Assembly: GCA_964034945.1 (NCBI GenBank)
Contig: OZ035960.1
Span: 63,783,970-63,847,969 of the forward strand
DNA length: 64,000 nucleotides
Origin: Chrysopilus asiliformis
Lineage: Eukaryota > Arthropoda > Insecta > Diptera > Rhagionidae
Direction: 5' to 3'
The position numbers and the translations under genes are program-made. Below, in pieces: positions 44,717 through 57,740 of the stretch. Below the pieces are notes generated by a model. The model was not told the origin of the DNA. It did not search any database and saw only the letters and a program-made list of their open reading frames with translations. How positions within the stretch are numbered: position 1 is the stretch's first letter; every line of letters starts with the position of its first letter.

Positions 44717-45714
44717 CTAGAATTTGGACCCGGCTTCGCCCGGCTAAAAGCGTGAACAGAAAAAAAACTTAGGAAAACTAAATTCATTTGATTAAAAATT
44801 AGGTAGCCTGCATGCTGTTCGTTAGTTTTTTCTTTTCGGAAAATGATTAACAAACTAACAAACAATTCCAGCACTTGCATTCGGTATTACTTTACCCCCC
44901 TCCGCTTACTCCCCCACCTCTGGGGCTACTTTTTAATGGGTCTATGTTGGGGCTGGACCCTCGACGAACATCTATGCCGAATTTCAGGCCAATCGGTTCA
45001 GTAGTTTTCCCGCGAAAGTGTAACATAGAGGAAGAGCTAAGTTTCTAGATCACTTTACCCCCTCCCCTTACTCCCCCCACCACTCGGGCTACTTTTTAAT
45101 GAGTCTATGTTGGGACTGGACCCCCGACGAACATCTATGCAAATTTCAGGCCAATCGGTTCAGTAGTTTCCCCGCGAAAGAGTAACATAGAGGAAGAGCT
45201 AAGTTTCGAGATCATTTTACCCCCTCCCCTTACTCCCCCCACCTCTCGGGCTACTTTTTAATGGGTCTAAGTTGGGACTGGACCCCCGACGAACATCTAT
45301 GCCAAATTTCAGGCCAATCGGTTCAGTAGTTTCCCCGCGAAAGAGTAACATAGCGCAAAAACTAAGTTTCGAAATCACTTTACCCCCTCCCCTTACACCC
45401 CCCACCTCTCGGGCTACTTTTTAATGGGTCTATGTTGGTGCTGGACCCCCGACGAACATTTATGCCGAATTTCAGGCCAATCGGTTTAGTAGTTTCCCCG
45501 CGAAAGAGTAACATAGAGGAAGAGCTAAGTTTCGTGATCACTTTACCCCCTCCCCTTACTCTCCCCACCCCCTCGCGCTACTTTTCCGTATGCCTATGTT
45601 GGAACCAGAACTACCACAGACACTCATGCCAAATTTCAAGTAAATCGGTTCAGCCGTTTTTGCGTGAAAGAGGAACAGACAGACAGACAGACAGACAGAC
45701 ACCAACTCATCATA
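44717..45714 (-). mobile_element. E1: short E element (first of repeat block 1)
   Basis: Plus-strand start ctagaatttgg follows directly on the end of E0, a head-to-tail junction. It holds about five 163-bp units with the agaggaagagcta variant and a divergent terminal unit. The far end reads caccaactcatcatacta instead of caccaactcattttta, so its minus-strand 5' end is altered where it meets foldback F3. Confidence 0.65.
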
Positions 45715-47258
45715 CTAATATATAAAAAAAATTTCTAAAAAAAATAAAACCGACTTTAAAAAAAAAAAACATGTGTGTGCAGTGCACACGCGGTAGAAGT
45801 GAAACCTTAGGAAAACTAAACAGCGAGAGAATGAGACGAATGCGGTATCAGGTGTAGGATAGTTATAGCGTTTATTTATTATAATATTGGTACCAAGTTC
45901 AAAAGTCATATTATATTTTTATTGAAAATCTAATACCGGATTCATTATCAGCGACCCCAAAAACCCCCTTATGCCGATTTTTCCGAAGAAAAACGGGAAA
46001 AAGGATATTTATCCTTACAGGACCTTCCGTTTCGAATTTTGAAAATCTAATACCGGATTCGTGATCAGTGACCCCAAAAACCCTATAGTGCAAATTTTTC
46101 CGGGGAAAAATGGGAAAAAGGATATTTTCATTATCCTTACAGGACCTTTCGTTCCGAATTTTGAAAATCTAATACCGGATTCGTGATCAGCGACCCCAAA
46201 AACCCTAAAATGCAAATTTTTCCGGGGAAAAATGATAAAAAGGATATTTGCATTATCCTTACAGGACCTTCCGTTTTGAATTTTGAAAATGTACATAGTT
46301 AAAAACCTGCTCCTGGCAACATAGATCATTTTGCAAAAAACCGCATAAAAATCGGTCCAGTAGTTTTTGAGTTTTGTAATCTCAGGCAGACAGACAAACA
46401 ATAAAACATCCATTTTTATATATATAGATATGTATATATTGCAATGTATGACGAAACATCAGTAATTTATCGCCTCTCTCTCCACTTCCTCCCTCCTAAC
46501 ACTTCTCCCTTCCCCCCTTCCCCCTTCCCAACACTCCTGTTTACGATAAATTGACCGGCACCCATCTGTATTCTATCTCATTTTCTCGCAGGCTAAAATA
46601 TCCTATCTCTTTTTACTGTCGCTTTTTCGTTTCATCGAGTTTGAAATCACTCACAACGCCGCTAAAGAAGTTTTCACTTCAAAAACTGAAAAGAGAAAAA
46701 AGCACTAAAAAGAAAAAAATAATTTCAAACTATGTCCATTAATAGCGTATTTAAAATTCGCCTTTTTTGGAGTGGCGTTAAATTTACACTAAATAAAATC
46801 GTTGTAAAATTTCTATTGTCAAGTTTCGCACAAAATCAGTTTGTACATGGAGACAAAAAATAGGATGGATTTCTACAAAAAATAGTAACATATGAGACAG
46901 TGGGCTTTTTTATAGCGATTGCTTAAAAATAGGGAATCCAATTTGGGACATAAAAGAACTTAGTTTTGGCGCTTCTAAGAGCCGTGTCTATAGTTAATCT
47001 GTTTGACAACAAAATTTTTGGAGTCGATCTTAGTTCTTAGTTAGCCTTAAGGGTTAGAAAGTATGTAAACGATTAGCCTTAAGGGTTAGAAAGTATGTAA
47101 TTTATTTTAGTTGCAAATTTAACGCCACTCCAAAAAAGCCGAATTTTAAATACGCTATTAATGGACATAGTTTGAAATTATTTTTTTCTTTTTAGTGCTT
47201 TTTTCTCTTTTCAGTTTTTTTTTAAAGTCGGTTTTATTTTTTTTAGAAATTTTTTTTT
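45715..47258. mobile_element. Foldback F3, copy 1, split by insertion G3
   Basis: The arms start with aaaatttctaaaaaaaataa then aaccgactttaaa, and end with the complement near 47215-47258. The right arm starts near 47116. The left arm is broken after gactttaaaaaa by about 0.9 kb that is missing from copies 2 and 3. The loop has ccttaagggttagaaagtat twice in tandem. Confidence 0.75.
45768..46681 (-). mobile_element. Insertion G3 in F3 copy 1, with aaggataacg-type repeats
   Basis: Present only in block 1, joined at A-runs. It contains three units of about 120 bp in minus orientation (ttatccttacaggaccttcc, 45950-46290) related to those of G1 and G2. It also has a cagtagtttttgagttt..cagacagacaaac stretch and ends tataaagaagttttcacttc-like. 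GAAGTGAAA occurs near both ends in inverted orientation (45797 and 46672). Coding capacity was not found. Confidence 0.55.
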
Positions 47259-47460
47259 TTTCGAACGTTTTTAGTTTCAATTTTTAATATAGGTAAAATT
47301 ACAAAGGGTTTAAGGGGATAAGTCCGCAGATGAGAAATATATAAAAGAATCTTCCAGATATTGTATTGAACACAATACAAAGAATTTTACTCGATATCCC
47401 AAGCAGGAAGGGGTTTGAAGGGGTAGGTTAACACGGGGGAAATATATAAAAGAACCTTCC
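47259..47460. other. Spacer between F3 and X, copy 1
   Basis: A 200-bp unique spacer, repeated in blocks 2 and 3 at 52815 and 58366. It has a small hairpin, ATTGTATTGAACACAATACAA. Confidence 0.5.
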
Positions 47461-48106
47461 TATAATTGCCAATCTGGCAATTATTGAAAGCTATAATTGC
47501 CAATCTGGCAATTATTGAAAACCCGTATGGTGATTTAATTGAACGGCGTATCAAAATTTTATTTGAATTCAAATTTTCCAATAAGATTTTTTTAAAACTT
47601 GTTCCAATCGGATTTTGATGTATGGGAGTTTTATGTAGAATCATATTCTAAATAACTTTTGTTCTTAGACTTTTTTGATAAGATGCACCGTTTTTGAGAA
47701 ATTCGGAAAAAACGATTTCGTTCCTATGGGGGGTACCCCCCCATTTTTGCCCATTTACCCTCATACTGTCCTCGGGTCATTTCTGACCCAAATTCCATTT
47801 TAATTAAACGTGTCTTCTCAACTACATGAAAAATGTTTGTATGATGTAGGCCCAGTGAACAAATTTCTTTTGAATACTGATAACAATAATCTATTTGTTC
47901 ATATTTTAATCCATTGAAGAGCACTGATAATTGTGACGGGTGTAGTATTCTATGTAGAGGGTCATTCTTGACCCACGAAGACATCATACGTTATTTTTCT
48001 TAAGGACAGTATTAGGGTTAACGAACTTAGCCTCGCATTTTACGAAAAACGGATCTGCGCAAAATTTCAAGTCTCTAGCTCAATCCATGCGCCCGCAATC
48101 CGCGCC

Positions 48107-48141
<35 letters not shown>

Positions 48142-48283
48142 GACGGACATGGAAAATTCAATTTTTTTTTATCATTCTAAACACACTGGTGTAATTCATT
48201 TTTGTGTGTGATGAAGGGATCTTGGCGTTACAAACGGTAAGGCAAAGTTAATATACCCTTTGGTTTCACCATACGGGTATAAA
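47461..48283 (+). mobile_element. Element X, copy in repeat block 1
   Basis: The 5' hairpin unit ctataattgccaatctggca is doubled in tandem, followed by cccgtatggtgattt; the end is ttcaccatacgggtataaa. It contains the Helitron-shared segment (47604-47700), a perfect GGGGGGTACCCCCC palindrome (about 47729) and a 260-bp TTAA MITE. Confidence 0.65.
47758..48017. mobile_element. 260-bp TTAA MITE in X, block 1
   Basis: Termini CCCTCATACTGTCCT and, inverted, CCCTAATACTGTCCT. TTAA follows at 48018-48021 and TTTA (one change) precedes at 47754-47757. The X copy at 15.4 kb has the uninterrupted site gcccattaacgaactta. Fits piggyBac-type targeting. Confidence 0.75.
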
Positions 48284-48733
48284 CATAACAAAAGCTATAA
48301 TTGCCAATCTGGCAATTATTGAAAACCTGTATGGTGATATTGGTTCTTAATTTGAGCATTTGTACCAAAATTACACTTTGAAGTCGAACTTTCCAATAAG
48401 ATTTTTTAAAATTTATTCCAATCGGATTTTGATGTATGGGAGTTTTATGTAGAATCATATCCTAAATAATTTTTGTTCTTGGACTTTTTTGATAAGATGC
48501 ACCGTTTTTGAGATATTCGGAAAAAACGTTTTCGTTTGTATGGGGGGTACCCCCCCTAATTTACCATTTTTGCCCACGAACGAACCGGGGTCCAACCAGG
48601 AACTTTCTCTACAACTTTCTCTTTGGGATGACCAAAATCGGTCAACCCAGTAAAAAGTTAGGCGTGAACATACATAAAAAAAAATATTCAGGTGGAATTG
48701 AGAACCTTTTCCTTTTTGGAAGTCGGTTAAAAA
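48284..48733. repeat. Partial X and spacer, block 1
   Basis: A second, truncated X starts tataattgccaatctgg at about 48296 and contains the Helitron-shared segment and another GGGGGGTACCCCCC (about 48542). It breaks off before gaacgaaccggggtccaacc; the spacer ends tggaagtcggttaaaaa at E2. Confidence 0.6.
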
Positions 48734-51352
48734 CTAGAATTTGGACCCGGCTTCGCCCGGCTAAAAGCGTGAACAGAAAAAAAACTTAGGAAAACTAAAT
48801 TCATTTGGTTAAAAATTAGGTAGCCTGCATGCTGTTCGTTAATTTTTTCTCTTCGGAAAATGATTAACCCATTCGGTATTTTGATGCCATATGGCAACGC
48901 AGTTAAAAATTTGAATTGACTTATTATTTATTTATTTTCAACACTCTATTCTCATTCAGTGCACCTTTAAGTGCATTTGTGACCCAATTTTGATTTTTTG
49001 AGTAAAAAGCTGGACTACAGTGGACATATTTGTAAAAAATAAAATTTTTTAATTTTTTTTGTTTTTTTTTTTCTTTTTTTTTTTTGTTTTAAATGAATAC
49101 TGATAGCGTAAACATCATTAATTTGTATAAAGAGTATTTTTAACCCCCATAGAAAAAAACATGTACCGAACGGGTTAACAAACTAACAAAAAATTCCAGC
49201 ACTTGCATTCGGTATTACTTTACCCCCCTCCGCTTACTCTCCCACCTATCGGGCTACTTTTTAATGAGTCTGTGTTGGTGCTGAACCCCCGACGAACATC
49301 TGTGCCAAATTTCAGGCCAATCAGTTCAGTAGTTTCCCCGCGAAAGAGTAACATAGAGGAAGAGCTAAGTTTCGAGATCACTTTACCCCCTCCCCTTACT
49401 CCCCCTCCACCCGTCGGGCTACTTTTTAATGAGTCTGTGTTGGTGCTGAACCCCCGACGAACATCTGTGCCAAATTTCAGGCCAATCAGTTCAGTAGTTT
49501 CCCCACGAAAGAATAACATAGCGCAAAAACTAAGTTTCGATATCACTTTACCTCCTCCCCTTACTCCCCCCACCTATCGGGCTACTTTTTAATGAGTCTA
49601 TGTTGGTGCTGGACCCCCGACGAACATCTGTGCCAAATTTCAGGCCAATCCGTTCAGTAGTTTCCTCGCGAAAGAGTAACATAGAGGAAGAGCTAAGTTT
49701 CGAAATCACTTTACCCCCTCCCCTTACTCCCCCTCCACCGGTCGGGCTACTTTTTAATGAGTCTGTGTTGGTGCTGAACCCCCGACGAACATCTGTGCCA
49801 AATTTCAGGCCAATTGGTTCAGTAGTTTCCTCGCGAAAGAGTAACATAGCGCAAAAACTAAGTTTCGAAATCACTTTACCCCCTCCCCTTACTCCCTCCA
49901 CCTATCGGGCTACATTTTAATGGGTCTGTGTTGGGGCTGGACCCCCGACGAACATCTATGCCAAATTTCAAGCCAATCTGTTCAGTAATTTCCCCGCGAA
50001 AGAGTAACATAGCGCAAAAACTAAGTTTCGAAATCACTTTACCCCCTCCCCTTACTCTCCCCACCTATCGGGCTACTTTTTAATGGGTCTGTGTTGGGGC
50101 TGGATCCCCAACGAACATCTATTACAAATTTTAGGCCAATCGGTTCAGTAGTTTCCCCGCGAAAGGGTAACATAGGGGGAAATCTAAGTTTCGAGATCAC
50201 TTCACCCCCTCCCCTTACTCCCCCCACCTATCGGGCTACTTTTTAATGGATCTATGTTGGTGCTGGATCCCCGACGAACATCTATGCCAAATTTCAGGCC
50301 AATCGGTTCAGTAGTTTCCTCGCGAAAGAGTAACATAGCGCAAAAACTAAGTTTCGAAATCACTTTACCCCCTCCCCTGACTCCCCCCACCTATCGGGCA
50401 ACTTTCTAATGGGTCTATGTTGGTGCTGGACCCGCGACGAACATCTATGCCAAATTTCAGGCCAATCGGTTCAGTAGTTTCCTCGCGAAAGAGTAACATA
50501 GCGCAAAAACTAAGTTTTGAAATCACTTTACCCCCTCCCCTTACTCCCCCCACCTATCGGGCTACTTTTTAATGGGTCTATGTTGGTGCTGGACCCGCGA
50601 CGAACATCTATGCCAAATTTCAGGCGAATCGGTTCAGTAGTTTCCTCGCGAAAGAGTAACATAGCGCAAAAACTAAGTTTCGAAATCACTTTACCCCCTC
50701 CCCTTACTCCCCCACCTATCGGGCTACTTTTTAATGGGTCTATGTTGGTGCTGGACCCGCGACGAATATCTATGCCAAATTTCAGGCCAATCGGTTCAGT
50801 AGTTTCCTCGCGAAAGAGTAACATAGCGCAAAAACTAAGTTTCGAAATCACTTTACCCCCTCCCCTTACTCCCCCCACCTATCGGGCTACTTTTTAATGG
50901 GTCTGTGTTGGTGCTGGACCCGCGACGAATATCTATGCCAAATTTCAGGCCAATCGGTTTAGTAGTTTCCTCGCGAAAGAGTAACATAGCGCAAAAACTA
51001 AGTTTTGAAATCACTTTACCCCCTCCCCTTACTCCCCCCACCTATCGGGCAACTTTATAATGGGTCTATGTTGGTGCTGGACCCGCGACGAACATCTATG
51101 CCAAATTTCAGGCCAATCGGTTCAGTAGTTTCCTCGCGAAAGAGTAACATAGCGCAAAAACTAAGTTTCGAAATTACTTTACCCCCTCCCCTTGCTCCCC
51201 CCACCCGTCGCGCTACTTTTCCGTATGCCTATGTTGGAACCAGAACTACCACAGACACTCATGCCAAATTTCAAGTCAATCGGTTCAGCCGTTTTTGCGT
51301 GAAAGAGGAACAGACAGACAGACAGACACCAACTCATTTTTATATATTAGTA
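48734..51352 (-). mobile_element. E2: E element with about 13 units and a TTAA MITE
   Basis: Same ends as E0. The minus-strand CTAG is followed by T of the spacer. About thirteen 163-bp units of mixed types (cgaccccc and cgacccgcg variants). It contains the MITE at 48868-49174 just inside the end. Confidence 0.65.
48868..49174. mobile_element. 307-bp TTAA MITE related to the piggyBac element, block 1
   Basis: TTAA at 48864-48867 and 49175-49178. Termini CCCATTCGGTA and, inverted, CCCGTTCGGTA. Fourteen bases inside the left TTAA is TGATGCCATATGGCA, the same spacing as at the right end of the piggyBac element (18657 inward). E1 shows the empty site (aaatgattaacaaacta). Confidence 0.85.
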
Positions 51353-52190
51353 CTAGAATTTGGACCCGGCTTCGCCCGGCTAAAAGCGTGAACAGAAAAA
51401 AAACTTAGGAAAACTAAATTCATTTGATTAAAAATTAGGTAGCCTGCATGCTGTTCGTTAGTTTTTTCTTTTCGGAAAATGATTAACAAACTAACAAACA
51501 ATTCCAGCACTTGCATTCGGTATTACTTTACCCCCCTCCGCTTACTCCCCCACCTATCGGGCTACTTTTTAATGGGTCTATGTTGGGGCTGGACCCTCGA
51601 CGAACATCTATGCCGAATTTCAGGCCAATCGGTTCAGTAGTTTTCCCGCGAAAGTGTAACATAGAGGAAGAGCTAAGTTTCTAGATCACTTTACCCCCTC
51701 CCCTTACTCCCCCCACCACTCGGGCTACTTTTTAATGAGTCTATGTTGGGACTGGACCCCCGACGAACATCTATGCAAATTTCAGGCCAATCGGTTCAGT
51801 AGTTTCCCCGCGAAAGAGTAACATAGCGCAAAAACTAAGTTTCGAAATCACTTTACCCCCTCCCCTTACACCCCCCACCTCTCGGGCTACTTTTTAATGG
51901 GTCTATGTTGGTGCTGGACCCCCGACGAACATTTATGCCGAATTTCAGGCCAATCGGTTTAGTAGTTTCCCCGCGAAAGAGTAACATAGAGGAAGAGCTA
52001 AGTTTCGTGATCACTTTACCCCCTCCCCTTACTCTCCCCACCCCCTCGCGCTACTTTTCCGTATGCCTATGTTGGAACCAGAACTACCACAGACACTCAT
52101 GCCAAATTTCAAGTAAATCGGTTCAGCCGTTTTTGCGTGAAAGAGGAACAGACAGACAGACAGACAGACAGACACCAACTCATCATACTA
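51353..52190 (-). mobile_element. E3: short E element of repeat block 2
   Basis: Head-to-tail with E2 at 51352/51353. It is like E1 but one 163-bp unit shorter: the unit at about 45190-45355 is missing. Confidence 0.65.
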
Positions 52191-52814
52191 ATATATAAAA
52201 AAAATTTCTAAAAAAAATAAAACCGACTTTAAAAAAAAACTGAAAAGAGAAAAAAGCACTAAAAAGAAAAAAATAATTTCAAACTATGTCCATTAATAGC
52301 GTATTTAAAATTCGCCTTTTTTGGAGTGGCGTTAAATTTACACTAAATAAAATCGTTGTAAAATTTCTATTGTCAAGTTTCGCACAAAATCAGTTTGTAC
52401 ATGGAGACAAAAAATAGGATAGATTTCTACAAAAAATAGTAACATATGAGACAGTGGGCTTTTTTATAGCGATTGCTTAAAAATAGGGAATCCAATTTGG
52501 GACATAAAAGAACTTAGTTTTGGCGCTTCTAAGAGCCGTGTCTATAGTTAATCTGTTTGACAACAAAATTTTTGGAGTCGATCTTAGTTCTTAGTTAGCC
52601 TTAAGGGTTAGAAAGTATGTAAACGATTAGCCTTAAGGGTTAGAAAGTATGTAATTTATTTTAGTTGCAAATTTAACGCCACTCCAAAAAAGCCGAATTT
52701 TAAATACGCTATTAATGGACATAGTTTGAAATTATTTTTTTCTTTTTAGTGCTTTTTTCTCTTTTCAGTTTTTTTTAAAGTCGGTTTTATTTTTTTTAGA
52801 AATTTTTTTTTTTT
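52191..52814. mobile_element. Foldback F3, copy 2, uninterrupted
   Basis: Left arm about 52199-52339, right arm about 52669-52814, loop of about 330 bp. The arms share GCACTAAAAAGAAAAAAATA with F2. This is the reference form showing that copy 1 carries extra DNA. Confidence 0.85.
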
Positions 52815-53013
52815 CGAACGTTTTTAGTTTCAATTTTTAATATAGGTAAAATTACAAAGGGTTTAAGGGGATAAGTCCGCAGATGAGAAATATATAAAAG
52901 AATCTTCCAGATATTGTATTGAACACAATACAAAGAATTTTACTCGATATCCCAAGCAGGAAGGGGTTTGAAGGGGTAGGTTAACACGGGGGAAATATAT
53001 AAAAGAACCTTCC

Positions 53014-53659
53014 TATAATTGCCAATCTGGCAATTATTGAAAGCTATAATTGCCAATCTGGCAATTATTGAAAACCCGTATGGTGATTTAATTGAACGGC
53101 GTATCAAAATTTCATTTGAATTCAAATTTTCCAATAAGATTTTTTTAAAACTTGTTCCAATCGGATTTTGATGTATGGGAGTTTTATGTAGAATCATATT
53201 CTAAATAACTTTTGTTCTTAGACTTTTTTGATAAGATGCACCGTTTTTGAGAAATTCGGAAAAAACGATTTCGTTCCTATGGGGGGTACCCCCCCATTTT
53301 TGCCCATTTACCCTCATACTGTCCTCGGGTCATTTCTGACCCAAATTCCATTTTAATTAAACGTGTCTTCTCAACTACATGAAAAATGTTTGTATGATGT
53401 AGGCCCAGTGAACAAATTTCTTTTGAATACTGATAACAATAATCTATTTGTTCATATTTTAATCCATTGAAGAGCACTGATAATTGTGACGGGTGTAGTA
53501 TTCTATGTAGAGGGTCATTCTTGACCCACGAAGACATCATACGTTATTTTTCTTAAGGACAGTATTAGGGTTAACGAACTTAGCCTCGCATTTTACGAAA
53601 AACGGATCTGCGCAAAATTTCAAGTCTCTAGCTCAATCCGTGCGCCCGCAATCCGCGCC

Positions 53660-53694
<35 letters not shown>

Positions 53695-53836
53695 GACGGA
53701 CATGGAAAATTCAATTTTTTTTTATCATTCTAAACACACTGGTGTAATTCATTTTTGTGTGTGATGAAGGGATCTTGGCGTTACAAACGGTAAGGCAAAG
53801 TTAATATACCCTTTGGTTTCACCATACGGGTATAAA
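53014..53836 (+). mobile_element. Element X, copy in repeat block 2
   Basis: Nearly identical to 47461-48283, including the doubled hairpin unit. The inner TTAA MITE is at 53311-53570. Confidence 0.65.
53311..53570. mobile_element. 260-bp TTAA MITE in X, block 2
   Basis: Same element and position as 47758-48017, 5553 bp further on. Confidence 0.75.
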
Positions 53837-54287
53837 CATAACAAAAGCTATAATTGCCAATCTGGCAATTATTGAAAACCTGTATGGTGATATTGGTTCT
53901 TAATTTGAGCATTTGTACCAAAATTACACTTTGAAGTCGAACTTTCCAATAAGATTTTTTAAAATTTATTCCAATCGGATTTTGATGTATGGGAGTTTTA
54001 TGTAGAATCATATCCTAAATAATTTTTGTTCTTGGACTTTTTTGATAAGATGCACCGTTTTTGAGATATTCGGAAAAAACGTTTTCGTTTGTATGGGGGG
54101 TACCCCCCCTAATTTACCATTTTTGCCCACGAACGAACCGGGGTCCAACCAGGAACTTTCTCTACAACTTTCTCTTTGGGATGACCAAAATCGGTCAACC
54201 CAGTAAAAAGTTAGGCGTGAACATACATAAAAAAAAAATATTCAGGTGGAATTGAGAACCTTTTCCTTTTTGGAAGTCGGTTAAAAA
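53837..54287. repeat. Partial X and spacer, block 2
   Basis: Corresponds to 48284-48733, with a few indels in A-runs. Confidence 0.6.
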
Positions 54288-56739
54288 CTAGAATTTGGAC
54301 CCGGCTTCGCCCGGCTAAAAGCGTGAACAGAAAAAAAACTTAGGAAAACTAAATTCATTTGGTTAAAAATTAGGTAGCCTGCATGCTGTTCGTTAATTTT
54401 TTCTCTTCGGAAAATGATTAACCCATTCGGTATTTTGATGCCATATGGCAACGCAGTTAAAAATTTGAATTGACTTATTATTTATTTATTTTCAACACTC
54501 TATTCTCATTCAGTGCACCTTTAAGTGCATTTGTGACCCAATTTTGATTTTTTGAGTAAAAAGCTGGACTACAGTGGACATATTTGTAAAAAATAAAATT
54601 TTTTAATTTTTTTTGTTTTTTTTTCTTTTTTTTTTTTGTTTAAATGAATACTGATAGCGTAAACATCATTAATTTGTATAAAGAGTATTTTTAACCCCCA
54701 TAGAAAAAACATGTACCGAACGGGTTAACAAACTAACAAAAAATTCCAGCACTTGCATTCGGTATTACTTTACCCCCCTCCGCTTACTCTCCCACCTATC
54801 GGGCTACTTTTTAATGAGTCTGTGTTGGTGCTGAACCCCCGACGAACATCTGTGCCAAATTTCAGGCCAATCAGTTCAGTAGTTTCCCCGCGAAAGAGTA
54901 ACATAGAGGAAGAGCTAAGTTTCGAGATCACTTTACCCCCTCCCCTTACTCCCCCTCCACCCGTCGGGCTACTTTTTAATGAGTCTGTGTTGGTGCTGAA
55001 CCCCCGACGAACATCTGTGCCAAATTTCAGGCCAATCAGTTCAGTAGTTTCCCCACGAAAGAATAACATAGCGCAAAAACTAAGTTTCGATATCACTTTA
55101 CCTCCTCCCCTTACTCCCCCCACCTATCGGGCTACTTTTTAATGAGTCTATGTTGGTGCTGGACCCCCGACGAACATCTGTGCCAAATTTCAGGCCAATC
55201 CGTTCAGTAGTTTCCTCGCGAAAGAGTAACATAGAGGAAGAGCTAAGTTTCGAAATCACTTTACCCCCTCCCCTTACTCCCCCTCCACCGGTCGGGCTAC
55301 TTTTTAATGAGTCTGTGTTGGTGCTGAACCCCCGACGAACATCTGTGCCAAATTTCAGGCCAATTGGTTCAGTAGTTTCCTCGCGAAAGAGTAACATAGC
55401 GCAAAAACTAAGTTTCGAAATCACTTTACCCCCTCCCCTTACTCCCTCCACCTATCGGGCTACATTTTAATGGGTCTGTGTTGGGGCTGGACCCCCGACG
55501 AACATCTATGCCAAATTTCAAGCCAATCTGTTCAGTAATTTCCCCGCGAAAGAGTAACATAGCGCAAAAACTAAGTTTCGAAATCACTTTACCCCCTCCC
55601 CTTACTCTCCCCACCTATCGGGCTACTTTTTAATGGGTCTGTGTTGGGGCTGGATCCCCAACGAACATCTATTACAAATTTTAGGCCAATCGGTTCAGTA
55701 GTTTCCCCGCGAAAGGGTAACATAGGGGGAGATCTAAGTTTCGAGATCACTTCACCCCCTCCCCTTACTCCCCCCACCTATCGGGCTACTTTTTAATGGA
55801 TCTATATTGGTGCTGGATCCCCGACGAACATCTATGCCAAATTTCAGGCCAATCGGTTCAGTAGTTTCCTCGCGAAAGAGTAACATAGCGCAAAAACTAA
55901 GTTTCGAAATCACTTTACCCCCTCCCCTGACTCCCCCCACCTATCGGGCAACTTTCTAATGGGTCTATGTTGGTGCTGGACCCGCGACGAACATCTATGC
56001 CAAATTTCAGGCCAATCGGTTCAGTAGTTTCCTCGCGAAAGAGTAACATAGCGCAAAAACTAAGTTTCGAAATCACTTTACCCCCTCCCCTTACTCCCCC
56101 ACCTATCGGGCTACTTTTTAATGGGTCTATGTTGGTGCTGGACCCGCGACGAATATCTATGCCAAATTTCAGGCCAATCGGTTCAGTAGTTTCCTCGCGA
56201 AAGAGTAACATAGCGCAAAAACTAAGTTTCGAAATCACTTTACCCCCTCCCCTTACTCCCCCCACCTATCGGGCTACTTTTTAATGGGTCTGTGTTGGTG
56301 CTGGACCCGCGACGAACATCTATGCCAAATTTCAGGCCAATCGGTTTAGTAGTTTCCTCGCGAAAGAGTAACATAGCGCAAAAACTAAGTTTTGAAATCA
56401 CTTTACCCCCTCCCCTTACTCCCCCCACCTATCGGGCAACTTTCTAATGGGTCTATGTTGGTGCTGGACCCGCGACGAACATCTATGCCAAATTTCAGGC
56501 CAATCGGTTCAGTAGTTTCCTCGCGAAAGAGTAACATAGCGCAAAAACTAAGTTTCGAAATTACTTTACCCCCTCCCCTTGCTCCCCCCACCCGTCGCGC
56601 TACTTTTCCGTATGCCTATGTTGGAACCAGAACTACCACAGACACTCATGCCAAATTTCAAGTCAATCGGTTCAGCCGTTTTTGCGTGAAAGAGGAACAG
56701 ACAGACAGACAGACACCAACTCATTTTTATATATTAGTA
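54288..56739 (-). mobile_element. E4: E element of repeat block 2
   Basis: Corresponds to E2 but one unit shorter (near 55967 a unit is missing relative to block 1). Carries the TTAA MITE at 54422-54724. Ends tatatattagta, joined head-to-tail to E5. Confidence 0.65.
54422..54724. mobile_element. TTAA MITE related to piggyBac, block 2
   Basis: TTAA at 54418-54421 and 54725-54728; otherwise as in block 1 apart from poly-T length. Confidence 0.85.
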
Positions 56740-57740
56740 CTAGAATTTGGACCCGGCTTCGCCCGGCTAAAAGCGTGAACAGAAAAAAAACTTAGGAAAA
56801 CTAAATTCATTTGATTAAAAATTAGGTAGCCTGCATGCTGTTCGTTAGTTTTTTCTTTTCGGAAAATGATTAACAAACTAACAAACAATTCCAGCACTTG
56901 CATTCGGTATTACTTTACCCCCCTCCGCTTACTCCCCCACCTATCGGGCTACTTTTTAATGGGTCTATGTTGGGGCTGGACCCTCGACGAACATCTATGC
57001 CGAATTTCAGGCCAATCGGTTCAGTAGTTTTCCCGCGAAAGTGTAACATAGAGGAAGAGCTAAGTTTCTAGATCACTTTACCCCCTCCCCTTACTCCCCC
57101 CACCACTCGGGCTACTTTTTAATGAGTCTATGTTGGGACTGGACCCCCGACGAACATCTATGCAAATTTCAGGCCAATCGGTTCAGTAGTTTCCCCGCGA
57201 AAGAGTAACATAGAGGAAGAGCTAAGTTTCGAGATCATTTTACCCCCTCCCCTTACTCCCCCCACCTCTCGGGCTACTTTTTAGTGGGTCTAAGTTGGGA
57301 CTGGACCCCCGACGAACATCTATGCCAAATTTCAGGCCAATCGGTTCAGTAGTTTCCCCGCGAAAGAGTAACATAGCGCAAAAACTAAGTTTCGAAATCA
57401 CTTTACCCCCTCCCCTTACACCCCCCACCTATCGGGCTACTTTTTAATGGGTCTATGTTGGTGCTGGACCCCCGACGAACATTTATGCCGAATTTCAGGC
57501 CAATCGGTTTAGTAGTTTCCCCGCGAAAGAGTAACATAGAGGAAGAGCTAAGTTTCGTGATCACTTTACCCCCTCCCCTTACTCTCCCCACCCCCTCGCG
57601 CTACTTTTCCGTATGCCTATGTTGGAACCAGAACTACCACAGACACTCATGCCAAATTTCAAGTAAATCGGTTCAGCCGTTTTTGCGTGAAAGAGGAACA
57701 GACAGACAGACAGACAGACAGACACCAACTCATCATACTA
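56740..57740 (-). mobile_element. E5: short E element of repeat block 3
   Basis: Head-to-tail with E4 at 56739/56740. It has the same five units as E1, including the one missing from E3. Confidence 0.65.

Noticed and set aside
47724..47987. 87-codon minus frame (MMSSWVKNDPLHR..) in every block
   Set aside because: It coincides with the 260-bp TTAA MITE including its termini, and is identical because the blocks are recent duplicates.
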